This document shows positions 46,160 to 58,020 of a DNA stretch of 64,000 bases, piece after piece (the stretch's first letter is position 1; each line of letters begins with the position of its first letter). Position numbers and translations under genes: made by a program. The notes beneath the pieces are model-generated. The model made no database searches, was not told the DNA's origin, and saw only the letters and a program-made list of their open reading frames with translations. The stretch lies in contig NZ_CP012661.1 of NCBI RefSeq assembly GCF_001620265.1, forward strand, positions 682,001-746,000. The letters are read 5' to 3'. This DNA comes from Frigidibacter mobilis. Lineage in GTDB: Bacteria > Pseudomonadota > Alphaproteobacteria > Rhodobacterales > Rhodobacteraceae.

Positions 46160-46381
46160 GTGCTGGGGGCGGCGAGTGCCTACTTCTTGTGTATGGGATT
46201 GTGCCTGCACCTGATTGCGACCTGTCCCGATGGCAACGGCCGGCCCAGTGCCGACGGCCTTCGGGCCGACAAAGGCGACCCGCCTTGGCCCGTGCCACGC
46301 CCGCTTCCGGTTCCGGATGCCGCTGCATGGCCCTTGCGCCGCACGGCGGCCCGGAACACCGGACCGGGGCCCTCGTTCTGA
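46160..46381 (+). CDS. possible small membrane protein (weak)
   Basis: 73-codon frame from a GTG: short hydrophobic N-terminus (LGAASAYFLCMGLCLHLIATC) followed by a Pro/Arg-rich tail. It ends 11 bases before the next gene. No recognised family or ribosome-binding site; could be chance in the lepA 3' gap. Confidence 0.2.
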   Translation: MLGAASAYFLCMGLCLHLIATCPDGNGRPSADGLRADKGDPPWPVPRPLPVPDAAAWPLRRTAARNTGPGPSF

Positions 46382-46392
46382 AAGGACGACCC

Positions 46393-46644
46393 ATGAGCAT
46401 GGAAGATCTGATCCGCGTCGAGAAAGTCTTTACCCCGGCAGTGCGCCCGCGCTTCAATGCCGATGCCATCACCCTCGCCGTCCGCGCGCTGACCGATGAC
46501 GCCACCGCCGCGCGCGAGGCCAAGACCGCCAAGCTGCGCACCGCCCGCCTGCAATACGAAGCAGCCGAGAAGGCCCAGAAGGCGGCGGAACCGAAGAAGC
46601 CGGCGAAGAAACCCGCCGCCAAGCGCAAGCCCGCGGCCAGTTGA
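46393..46644 (+). CDS. small lysine/alanine-rich protein
   Basis: 83 residues, preceded by GAAAGGACG. N-terminal MSMEDLIRVEKVFTPAVRPRFNADAITLAVRALTDDA, then a helical stretch and a Lys/Pro/Ala tail (AEPKKPAKKPAAKRKPA) like histone-H1-type nucleic-acid-binding tails. Function unknown. Confidence 0.6.
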   Translation: MSMEDLIRVEKVFTPAVRPRFNADAITLAVRALTDDATAAREAKTAKLRTARLQYEAAEKAQKAAEPKKPAKKPAAKRKPAAS

Positions 46645-46737
46645 CCCTTGCTCTGCGAGCTGCGGTGCCGGACGGGGGCCGCGGCTTTTGCGCGGGACGA
46701 AGTTTGTGCCATCTGTCATGTTTCTGAAACGTTCCCT

Positions 46738-46774
46738 CTGGACAGTTCCGGCCCAGTCACTACTATATGTAGTG
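46738..46774 (+). promoter_or_regulatory. nrd promoter with NrdR-box-like palindrome
   Basis: -35 TGGACA (46738-46743), 16 bases, -10 TACTAT (46760-46765). CTACTATATGTAGTGT (46759-46774) fits the NrdR consensus ACACWATATATWGTGT at 13 of 16 positions and covers the -10, as expected for NrdR repression of ribonucleotide reductase genes. Only one box was found; two are more usual. Confidence 0.6.
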
Positions 46775-46935
46775 TTCAAGGTGCTGATCCCCGCTAGGGG
46801 TAAGGCATGGGAAGCCGGTGCAAGCCCGGCACTGCCCCCGCAGCTGTAAGCGGCGAGCCAAGGCCGACAATGCCACTGGGAAACCGGGAAGGCTGGCCAA
46901 GGCCGTGACCCGCGAGTCAGAAGACCGACCCTGAA
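46773..46935 (+). promoter_or_regulatory. cobalamin riboswitch upstream of nrdHIEF
   Basis: Classic AdoCbl aptamer elements in order: AAGGCATGGGAAGCCGGTGC, AAGCCCGGCACTGCCCCCGC, AGCTGTAAGCGG, the B12 box GCCACTGGGAAACCGGGAAGGC core (about 46870-46891), and CCGCGAGTCAGAAGACC. GTTCAAGG (46773-46780) and CCCTGAAC (46928-46935) close stem P1. About 100 bases of GC-rich expression platform separate it from the nrdH start. Expected action: high B12 switches off the B12-independent enzyme. Confidence 0.93.
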
Positions 46936-47038
46936 CCGATATCAGCCACGGGCGGAGGGCCCGGTAGGGATGGTTCGTCGCGCCCCGCCGCGGCCCCGTT
47001 TCCGCCTGTCTCCGCGCCGTCCGAACCGGAGCAGAACC

Positions 47039-47260
47039 ATGACCGTCACCGTCTATTCCAAACCTTCCTGCGTGCAATGCGTGGCCACTTATCGCGCGCT
47101 GGACCAGCGCGGCATCGACTACAGCGTCATCGACCTGTCCGAAGATGCCGAGGCGCTGGACCGCGTCACCGCGCTTGGCTACCGGCAGGTGCCGGTGGTG
47201 GTGGCAGGCTCCGATCACTGGGCAGGCTTCCGCCCCGACAAGATCGGCGCGCTCTGCTGA
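47039..47260 (+). CDS. nrdH: glutaredoxin-like protein NrdH
   Basis: 73-residue electron donor of class Ib ribonucleotide reductase. Active-site CVQC at 11-14 in VYSKPSCVQCVATYRAL, and C-terminal WAGFRPDKIGAL as in NrdH. First gene after the riboswitch; ACCGGAGC ahead of the ATG is the likely ribosome-binding site and riboswitch target. Confidence 0.93.
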   Translation: MTVTVYSKPSCVQCVATYRALDQRGIDYSVIDLSEDAEALDRVTALGYRQVPVVVAGSDHWAGFRPDKIGALC

Positions 47261-47270
47261 GGCCGGCGCA

Positions 47271-47668
47271 ATGGGCGGGCTCGTGTTCTTCTCCTCGGCC
47301 TCGGGCAATACCGCGCGCTTCGTGGAGCGGCTCGGGCTGCCCGCGCAGCGGATCGGGATGCGGATGTCGGACCCGGCTCCGGTCCCGCCCGGGCCCTACC
47401 TGCTGATCTGCCCCACCTATGCCGATGATGTCGGCGGCGGCGCGGTCCCCAAGCAGGTGATCCGCTTCCTGAACGACGCCCGCGCCCGCACCCTGCTGCG
47501 CGGCGTCATCGCTGGCGGCAACCGCAACTTTGGCCGCTTCTATGGCCATGCCGGCGACGTGATCGCCGCGAAATGCGCCGTGCCGCTGTTCTACCGCTTT
47601 GAACTTGCGGGAACCGAGACCGATGTGGCCCGCGTCCGCGACGGGATCGCTGCCTTCTGGAGAGACCA

Positions 47669-47687
<19 letters not shown>
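47271..47687 (+). CDS. nrdI: flavodoxin-like NrdI
   Basis: 138-residue flavoprotein that helps assemble the Mn2-tyrosyl radical cofactor of NrdF. FMN phosphate loop [15 protein letters not shown], then [22 protein letters not shown] and [34 protein letters not shown], all NrdI landmarks. Starts 10 bases after nrdH and overlaps nrdE by 19 bases. Confidence 0.94.
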
Positions 47688-50802
<3,115 letters not shown>

Positions 50803-50805
<3 letters not shown>

Positions 50806-50833
50806 GGCTTAGTTTTTCTAAGCCTCAGTTTTT
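50803..50833 (+). terminator. Rho-independent terminator of the nrd operon
   Basis: TGAGGCTTAG-TTTTT-CTAAGCCTCA, a perfect 10-bp stem beginning at the nrdF stop codon, followed by GTTTTT. A third arm CTGAGCCTCAG (50834-50844) repeats the 3' strand and reaches into the cobA stop. Confidence 0.88.
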
Positions 50834-50840
50834 CTGAGCC

Positions 50841-51644
50841 TCAGACCGCCTTTCCCACCAGATGCAGCACGGCGCCCGCGGCGCGGTGCTGTTTCGACCA
50901 GCGGATGAAGATGATTGACGGGTTGGGAAAGCCGCCCGCCTGCATCACCGCCGGCAGCGCGGCGAGGGTGGTGACGGTGCTGCGCTCGGCTGCGGTCGAG
51001 GCGGCCGAGACGATGGTCACCTCCAGGTCCATCGGCACCCCGGCACGGCGCAGGCCGGCGGTGAAGGCCGCCACCTTGCGCACCCCCATGTAGAGCGCGA
51101 GCGTGGTGCCGGGGCGCAGCATCCCGGCCCAGTCCGGGTCGGGATCGCCGGGGCGGCAGGTGGCGGTGGCCAGCATCAGCCGATCGGTCTGGCCGCGTTC
51201 CGTCAGCGACCGGCCAAGGCTGGCACAGGCGGCGCTGGCGGCGGTGATGCCGGGGACGATGTCCACTGCAATGCCGGCGGCGCGGGCGGCCTCCAGCTCT
51301 TCCGTCGCGCGGCCGAAGATGCCCGGGTCGCCGGATTTCAGCCGCACCACCCGCCGCCCCCGCAGGGCGGCAGCCACGATCACCGCGTTGATCCGCGCCT
51401 GCGGCCAGTCACTCGCGCCGACCTCCTTGCCGACAAACACCTTCTCGGCCCGGGGGCGCGCGAGGCGCAGCACGGCGGGGTCCACCAGCCGGTCATAAAA
51501 GATCACGTCGGCCTGTTGCAGGTGCCGCAGGGCGCGCAGGGTCAGCAGATCGGCCGCACCTGGTCCCGCGCCCACGAGGGCGATGGGGCCGGGTTGCGGG
51601 GCGGCCCGGGTGGCCAGTCTGCGCAGCATCGAGAGGGGGGTCAT
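50841..51644 (-). CDS. cobA: uroporphyrinogen-III C-methyltransferase
   Basis: 267-residue SAM-dependent enzyme making precorrin-2, here for siroheme of NirB (and possibly B12). SUMT motifs: LVGAGPGAADLLTLRA, DVIFYDRLVD, RLKSGDPGIFGRATEELEA, VPGITAASAACASLG, TLALYMGVRKV. Last gene of the nitrate operon; ATG overlaps the previous stop (ATGA). Confidence 0.93.
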   Translation of the reverse strand: MTPLSMLRRLATRAAPQPGPIALVGAGPGAADLLTLRALRHLQQADVIFYDRLVDPAVLRLARPRAEKVFVGKEVGASDWPQARINAVIVAAALRGRRVVRLKSGDPGIFGRATEELEAARAAGIAVDIVPGITAASAACASLGRSLTERGQTDRLMLATATCRPGDPDPDWAGMLRPGTTLALYMGVRKVAAFTAGLRRAGVPMDLEVTIVSAASTAAERSTVTTLAALPAVMQAGGFPNPSIIFIRWSKQHRAAGAVLHLVGKAV

Positions 51645-52645
51645 GGTCGGGTCTCCTCAGGCAGCATGGCGAAGGGGCGGCTGGCCCAGAGGCTTTGCGC
51701 CAGCGCCAGCGCGTCTTCGGGGTCCTCGGCGCGGCCAAGCGTCATCAGCGCCAGTGCGGCGGTGCCGGTCACGGTGGCGGTGGCGAGGGGGTCGGTCAGG
51801 GTGCCGGCCCAGAGCGCGGCCAGCGCCTCGGGGTGGGTGGCGGTGCCGGGCAGGCGCTCGTCCATGATCGCGGCGGCGGTGGTTTCCTCGGCCAGTCCGC
51901 CCGACAGCTGGAACAGCAGCGTGTCCTTGGCGGGGCTCCGCTCGAACTCGCCGCCGCCGCCCTTGATGATGCAGGCGCGGGGCTGGCCCATCAGGGCGGC
52001 CGCCTGCTGCTGCAGGGGCCGGTAGGGCGGGTGGAACACGCCCTGCACCGCGGCGGGGGCAAGGGCGGGGTTCAGCACCCGCAGCACGGTGTTGATGCAA
52101 GAGCGCAGCCCCAGCATATCGCGCAGGCGCAGCAGGTGCATGGCGGCGGGGCTGAAGGATTCGAGTGGCAGGTAGGCGATGCCGTCGCGGTCCAGCAGCG
52201 CGGCGAGGGTGGCGCTCTCGGCCTGCGCGATGCCGGCAAAAGGCAGCGCCGCGCGCAAATCGGCGGCGTCGGGCTGATGCGAGTTCCAGCCATGCAGCAG
52301 GACCCGCGCGCCCGTCAGCGCCACCAGACGTGCCGAGAGCAGGAACCACGGCAGCCCGCGGCTGCGCCCGGCGGCATAGCTGGGCCAGTCGAGATCGACC
52401 GCGGGTAGGGCCGGCAGGGTGACGCGCAGGGCGGTTGCGAAACCGGCGATTTCCCCGGCGCCTTCGCCGCGAAAGCGCATCAGCATCAGCAGGGCGCCGA
52501 CGGCCTCGGGCGCGGCCCGCCCGGACAGGATGATCTGCATCGCTTCGAACGCCTCGCCCTGGGTGAGGTTGCGCGAGCGGCCGGGTCCACGGCCAAGGAT
52601 GCGGACGAAAGGGGCGAGGGCGGTGGGGGCGAGATCAGAGGTCAT
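51641..52645 (-). CDS. TrpD2/YbiB-like phosphoribosyltransferase-fold protein
   Basis: 334 residues from ATG 52645 (ATGA overlap with nasA). The fold is that of anthranilate phosphoribosyltransferase: NLTQGEAFEAMQIILSGRAAPEAVGALLMLMRFRGEGAGEIAGF, then LLHGWNSHQ, LRDMLGLRSCINTVLRVLNPALAP and IIKGGGGEFERSPAKDT. It lacks the GTGGD motif of TrpD, as in the TrpD2/YbiB branch, where nucleic-acid binding rather than catalysis has been reported. Its presence between nasA and cobA suggests a role in nitrate assimilation that is not understood. Confidence 0.78.
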   Translation of the reverse strand: MTSDLAPTALAPFVRILGRGPGRSRNLTQGEAFEAMQIILSGRAAPEAVGALLMLMRFRGEGAGEIAGFATALRVTLPALPAVDLDWPSYAAGRSRGLPWFLLSARLVALTGARVLLHGWNSHQPDAADLRAALPFAGIAQAESATLAALLDRDGIAYLPLESFSPAAMHLLRLRDMLGLRSCINTVLRVLNPALAPAAVQGVFHPPYRPLQQQAAALMGQPRACIIKGGGGEFERSPAKDTLLFQLSGGLAEETTAAAIMDERLPGTATHPEALAALWAGTLTDPLATATVTGTAALALMTLGRAEDPEDALALAQSLWASRPFAMLPEETRP

Positions 52646-55250
52646 TCGGCAGCCTCCAGCCGCGGCGCGCGGGCCAGCAGGGCGGCAAGCTCCGGCTTGC
52701 ACGACCCGCAGGAGGTGCCTGCCTGCAGCGCGGCGCCGATGGCCTCGACACTGCTGAGGTGCTGCGCGGCGATGGCGGCGGTGATCGTGTGCAGCCCGAC
52801 GTTGAGACAGGCGCAGACGGTGGGGCCGGGATCGGCCTGCCCGGCGCCGGGGCGGCCGGCCAGCAGGCCGGGATTGTCCGCGCCGATCTGCGCCGCGACA
52901 TGGCCGCGGGCCAGTTGCACCGGCTCTGCCGCGACGAACAGCGCCGCCTGCACACGGCCGCCCGCCATGAAGGCCAGCCGGGCGCCGCCTCGGCGGGCAT
53001 CGAGCACGGTCAGACACTCGGCATTTGGCAGGGCGAACAGGGCGCGGGCCCAAGTCTCCCAATCGGCGGGGCCTGCAGCCCGGCAAGCTCGGTGCGGTGG
53101 CCGGCAGCGTGGCGGGCGGTGGCCCAGTAGTCGGCCTGCAACAGGGCAGGGGCGGCGGCAGAGACGGCAAAGCCATACCAGGCGGCGCCGAAGGGCTGCA
53201 GCGCGACCACGGCGGCCTTGCTTTCGGGCTGGCCCGAGACGGGGTCGATCACGCCGGCGACCAGAGTGTCGATGCGGCCCGAGGGGGCGGTGTCGCCGGT
53301 CCAGTGCATCGGGACGAAGACCTGCCCGCGCTGCACGGCATCGGTGATCGACACGCGCAGGATGGCGCTGCCCTCGGGGCTTGTCACTCGCGCCAGCGTG
53401 GCGGGGGCGAGGCCAAGGTCGCGGGCGTCCTCGGGGTGAACCTCGACAAACGGTTCGGCGATGTGCTGGCTGAGGCGGGGCGACAGCGCGGTGCGGGTCA
53501 TGGTGTGCCACTGGTCGCGGATGCGGCCGGTGTTCAGGCGGAACGGATAGCGGTTGCCGGTGCGCGCCTCTGGCAGGCGCGGGGTGATCGGCAGCATCCG
53601 GGCGCGGGCGTCGGGGGTGTAGAAGCGGCCATCGCCAAAGAAGCGCCCGCCCTGCTTGGCAGCGCTGACCGGCCAGCGGGTCGGGGGCAGGGCGTCGTAA
53701 TCGGCCTGGTGCAGGCCCGAGATGTCGAAGTCGCGCCCCAGCCCGCCGGCCACGCCCGACAGCGCGGCATATTCGGCGAAGATCGCGCCGGCGTCCGGCC
53801 AGGCGAACGCCTCGCCCCATCCCATCCGCGCGGCGACATCCGCGATCATCCGCCAATCGTCGCGCGCCTGCCCCGGCGCGGGCAGAGCCCTGCGCTGGCG
53901 GCTGATGAGCCGGTCGGAATTGGTGACGGTACCGGACTTTTCACCCCAGGCGGTGGCGGGCAGCACCACATCGGCGAGCCGCGTGGTATCGGTTGCGGTG
54001 ATGTCGCTGACCACGACGAAGTCGCAGGCGCGGATCGCCTGGGCGACGCGGTCCGCATCGGGCATCGACACGGCGGGGTTGGTGTGGATGATCCACAGCG
54101 CCCTGATCCGGCCGCTGCCTGCGGCGGAGAACATGTCCACCGCCTTCAGGCCGGGTTTGTCGGCAATGGTCGGGCTGGCCCAGAAGCCCTGAACGGCGGC
54201 GCGGTGGGCGGGGTTCTCGATATCCAGATGGCAGGCCAGCATGTTTGCCAGCCCGCCCACCTCGCGCCCGCCCATCGCGTTGGGCTGGCCGGTGACGCTG
54301 AACGGGCCCATGCCGGCGCGGCCGATGCGCCCCGAGGCGAGGTGGCAGTTGAGGATTGCGTTCACCTTGTCGGTGCCGCTGCTGGATTGGTTGATGCCCT
54401 GGGAGTAGACAGTGACGGTTTTCTCGGTGCTGCTGAACCAGTCGAGGAAAGTCGCCAGGTCTGCCTCGGGCAGGCCGGTCAGCGCCGGGTCGCTGGCGCG
54501 CGCCTCGGCCAGGGCCGCGCCGAAGCCGGTGACGTGATCTGCCACGAAGCGGGCATCCACCGCGCCCCGGTCCGCCAGCACCACCAGCGCGGCATTGAAC
54601 AGGGCCGCGTCGGAGCCCGGCGCTAGCGGCAGATGCAGGTCGGCCAGATCGCAGGTGGCGGTCCGGCGCGGATCGACGACGACGACGCGGGTGCCGCGTG
54701 CCACCTTGGCCGCCGCGAGCCGCTGATAGAGCACCGGGTGGCACCAGGCGAGGTTGCTGCCGACTAGAACCACCAGATCGGCGCAGTCGAGATCCTCATA
54801 GGTGCCGGGCACGGTATCGGAGCCGAAGGCGCGGCGGTGCCCGGCGACGGAGGAGGCCATGCAAAGCCGCGAATTGGTATCGACATTGGCCGAGCCGATG
54901 AAGCCCTTCATCAGCTTGTTGGCGACATAGTAATCCTCGGTCAGCATCTGGCCGGAGAGGTAGAAGGCCACCGAGTCGGGCCCGTGATCGGCGATGGCGC
55001 GGCGGAAGCGGTCGGCGACCAGATCGAGGGCGCTGTCCCATGTGGCGGGCTGGCCGCCGACTTGCGGGGCAAGGATGCGGCCCGCCAGCCCCACCGTCTC
55101 GGCCAGGGCGGTGCCCTTGGAGCAGAGGCGGCCGAGATTGGCGGGGTGCGCGGGATCGCCCTTCACGGCTATCCCGCCCTTGCCATCCGGCGTGACCAGC
55201 AGCCCGCAGCCGGTGCCGCAATAGGGGCAGGTGGTGCGGATCGCGGTCAT
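52642..55250 (-). pseudogene. nasA: assimilatory nitrate reductase catalytic subunit, frameshifted as read
   Basis: Cytoplasmic molybdenum nitrate reductase. N-terminal [4Fe-4S] site C8-x2-C11-x3-C15...C43, Mo ligand Cys130 in NSRLCMASSVAGH, MGD domain with SQGINQSSSGTDKVNAILNCHLASGRIG and GPFSVTGQPNAMGGREVGG. As read it ends near 53010; one base added at GGGG 53068-53071 restores LQAPADWETWARALF and continues to a C-terminal BFD-like [2Fe-2S] domain (CACLNVGLHTITAAIAA...TSCGSCKPEL), total 869 residues, as in other NasA. Break is one base in a homopolymer, so the gene is probably functional. Confidence 0.92.
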
Positions 55251-55585
55251 GCCGCGCGCCCGGCGATCAGGCGGGCGCAGTCGAGCAGGATGCGCCCCTG
55301 CTGCACCTCGGCGGGGTAGGTGGCGACGGCGCCGCTGTCGGCGCCCTGCGCCATGCCGGTTTCCAGCGAGAACACCCAGTTGTGCAGCGGACAGGTGACG
55401 GCATTGCCATGCACGATGCCTTCGGACAGCGGGCCGCCCTTGTGGGGGCAGCGGTCGTCGATGGCAAAGACGCGGTCCTCGGCGGTGCGGAACAGCGCAA
55501 CGCAGCCGTGGCGGGTTTTCACCACCCGCGCGCCGCGGCGGGGGATGTCATCGAGCGCGCCGATGTCGAGCCAAGCGTCGGTCAT
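55247..55585 (-). CDS. nirD: nitrite reductase (NADH) small subunit
   Basis: 112-residue Rieske-type protein. Retains full cluster ligands: CPHKGGPL (CxH) and CPLHNWVF (CxxH), unlike the E. coli NirD which lacks them. Overlaps nirB and nasA by ATGA on both sides. Confidence 0.93.
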   Translation of the reverse strand: MTDAWLDIGALDDIPRRGARVVKTRHGCVALFRTAEDRVFAIDDRCPHKGGPLSEGIVHGNAVTCPLHNWVFSLETGMAQGADSGAVATYPAEVQQGRILLDCARLIAGRAA

Positions 55586-58020
55586 TCTGCGGCCTCCCGT
55601 GTCAGATCGGCAAGCGGCGCGAAGGCGGCCTGCGCGGCAGGTGTGGCGCGGTCGGCCCAGGGATCGCGCTGGTAGACGGTCTGCGATAGGTCGAACCGTT
55701 CGATCAGCCCGGCGCGGATTTCAGGGTCCAGCACCTGCTGCTGCACCCAGGTGAGGCCGACCTTGGCGAGCCATTTGTAAGGGCGGTCCAGATACTTGGC
55801 ATGCTCGCGGTAGAGCTGCACGAAGGCCACGGTCAGCTCGATCGCCTCGGCCTCTGTCGGCACCTTGGCGAGGGGTTCGGTGTGCTTCAGGTCCATCCCT
55901 GCTGCGCCGCCCACGCCGACCTCATACCCGGAATCTACGCAGATGATGCCCACATCCTTGCAGGTGGATTCGGCACAGTTGCGCGGGCAGCCCGACACGG
56001 CGAGCTTGACCTTGTGCGGCGTCCAGGCCCCCCATAGCCGCTGTTCCAGCTTGATGCCGAGCCCGGTGGAGTCCTGCGTGCCGAAGCGGCAGAAATCGGT
56101 GCCGACGCAGGTTTTGACGGTGCGCAGCCCCTTGGAATAGGCATGCCCCGAAACCAGCCCCGCCGCGTTCAGGTCGGCCCAGATGTGGGGCAGGTGTTCC
56201 TTCTTGACCCCGAGGAGGTCGATGCGCTGGCCGCCTGTCACCTTTACCGCCGGGATCGCGTATTTGTCGGCGGCGTCGGCAATCGCCCGCAATTCGCGCG
56301 GGTTAGTCATGCCGCCCCACATCCGCGGCACCACGGAATAGGTGCCGTCCTTCTGGATATTGGCGTGGTTGCGCTCGTTCACGAAGCGGCTTTGTGCATC
56401 GTCGGTATAGTCCAGCGGCCAGTCGGCCAGCAGGTAGAAGTTCAGCGCCGGGCGGCAGACATGGCAGCCGCAGGAGGTTTTCCAACCCAGTTCCTGCATC
56501 ACCGCCGGCATGGACTTGAGGCCCTGCGACTTGATGAGCCGCCGCACATCCTCATGCGTGAGGTCGGTGCAGGCGCAGACCGGCTGCGCGGCGGGCAGCT
56601 TGAAATCATCGCCAAGCGTCACTGCCAGAAGCTGCTCCACCAGCCCGGTGCAGGTGCCGCAGGATGCGCTGGCCTTGGTGGTGGCGCGGATATCGGCCAG
56701 CGAGGAGGCGCCCGCGCCGATGGCCGCGGTGATGGTGCCCTTGCACACGCCGTTGCAGCCACAGATCTCCGCCTCAGGCGGCAAGGCTGCAACGGCTGCC
56801 AAAGGGTCCGTCTGGGCACCCCCCTGATAGGCGGGGCCGAAGATCAGGGTGTCGCGCATCGCGGTGATGTCGGCGCCGTCCTTGATGAGGCCGAAGAACC
56901 AGGCGCCATCGGCGGTGTCGCCATACATCACCGCACCGATCAGGCGCGCGCCCTCGATCACCAGCCGCTTGTAGATTCCGCGGGCGGGGTCGCGGAAGAC
57001 GATATCCTCGCGCCCCTCGGCCTCGGCAAAGTCGCCGGCGCTGAACAGGTCGACCCCGGTGACCTTCAGCTTGGTCGCGGTCTGCACCGGGCGGAAGGCG
57101 GCCTCGGCCCCGGCAAGCGTGGCGGCCACCACCTTGGCCTGATCGTAGAGCGGTGCGACGAGCCCGAAGAGCTGGCTGTCATGCTCCACGCATTCGCCAA
57201 GGGCGAGGATGTCGGGGTCCGAGGTGCAAAGCTGGTCGTTCACGGTGATGCCGCGGCCCACCTCCAGCGCGGCGTCGTTGGCCAGCCGGGTTTCGGGACG
57301 GATGCCGACGGCCATGCACACAAGGTCGGCCGCATAGACCGTGCCGTCTTCCAGCAGCACGGCCTCCACCCGGTCGGTGCCCAGGATGGCTTTGGTTGCG
57401 CCCTTGCAATGGATGCGCAGCCCGCGCTTTTCCAGATCTTTCTGCAGGAGGTACCCTGCCGCCGGATCAAGCTGGCGCTCCATCAGGTGGCCCATCAGGT
57501 GGATCACCGTCACCTCCATCCCGCGCGAGGCGAGCCCTGCCGCGGCCTCGAGCCCCAGCAGGCCGCCGCCGATCACCACCGCCTTGCCGCCGGGCCTGGC
57601 CGAGGCCTCGATCATGGCGTTGGTGTCATCAAGGTCGCGGTAGCTGACGACGCCGGGCAGCTTGTGGCCCGGCACCGGGATGATGAAGGGGGCCGAGCCG
57701 GTGGCGATCAGCAGCTTGTCATAGGCTACGGTGCCCCTGGCGCCAGTCACGGTTTTCGCGGCCCGGTCGATGGCGGTGACAGCCTCGCCAAAGCGACAGG
57801 TGATGCCCTGCGCGGCATACCAGGCGTCATCATGGGTGACGATCTCGGCATAGGTCTTCTCGCCCGACAGCACCGGCGAGAGCATGATGCGGTTGTAGTT
57901 GCCGCGAGGTTCGGCGTTGAACAGGGTCACGTCCCAACCCCCCGGATCGGCGGACAAGAGATGTTCCAGCGCGCGGCCCGAGGCCATGCCCGCGCCGATG
58001 ACGACAAGTCTGCGTTTCAT
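55582..58020 (-). CDS. nirB: nitrite reductase (NADH) large subunit
   Basis: 812-residue enzyme reducing nitrite to ammonium. N-terminal FAD/NAD domains (VVIGAGMASGRALEHLL; GGGLLGLEAAAGLASRGMEVTVIH), two BFD-type [2Fe-2S] regions (CGCNGVC...SCGTC and CACTDL...SCGCHVCRP), then the sulfite/nitrite reductase module with [4Fe-4S]-siroheme ligands CVGTDFC (C-x5-C) and CPRNC (C-x3-C). Siroheme would come from cobA in the same operon. Confidence 0.96.
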   Translation of the reverse strand: MKRRLVVIGAGMASGRALEHLLSADPGGWDVTLFNAEPRGNYNRIMLSPVLSGEKTYAEIVTHDDAWYAAQGITCRFGEAVTAIDRAAKTVTGARGTVAYDKLLIATGSAPFIIPVPGHKLPGVVSYRDLDDTNAMIEASARPGGKAVVIGGGLLGLEAAAGLASRGMEVTVIHLMGHLMERQLDPAAGYLLQKDLEKRGLRIHCKGATKAILGTDRVEAVLLEDGTVYAADLVCMAVGIRPETRLANDAALEVGRGITVNDQLCTSDPDILALGECVEHDSQLFGLVAPLYDQAKVVAATLAGAEAAFRPVQTATKLKVTGVDLFSAGDFAEAEGREDIVFRDPARGIYKRLVIEGARLIGAVMYGDTADGAWFFGLIKDGADITAMRDTLIFGPAYQGGAQTDPLAAVAALPPEAEICGCNGVCKGTITAAIGAGASSLADIRATTKASASCGTCTGLVEQLLAVTLGDDFKLPAAQPVCACTDLTHEDVRRLIKSQGLKSMPAVMQELGWKTSCGCHVCRPALNFYLLADWPLDYTDDAQSRFVNERNHANIQKDGTYSVVPRMWGGMTNPRELRAIADAADKYAIPAVKVTGGQRIDLLGVKKEHLPHIWADLNAAGLVSGHAYSKGLRTVKTCVGTDFCRFGTQDSTGLGIKLEQRLWGAWTPHKVKLAVSGCPRNCAESTCKDVGIICVDSGYEVGVGGAAGMDLKHTEPLAKVPTEAEAIELTVAFVQLYREHAKYLDRPYKWLAKVGLTWVQQQVLDPEIRAGLIERFDLSQTVYQRDPWADRATPAAQAAFAPLADLTREAAE

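Noticed and set aside
46160-46381. Small hydrophobic reading frame as a confident gene
   Set aside because: GTG start without a ribosome-binding site and no family; kept only as a low-confidence feature.
53010-55250. NasA naturally lacking its C-terminal iron-sulfur domain
   Set aside because: The BFD-like domain is present right behind in the next frame, and one base at a GGGG run reconnects it.
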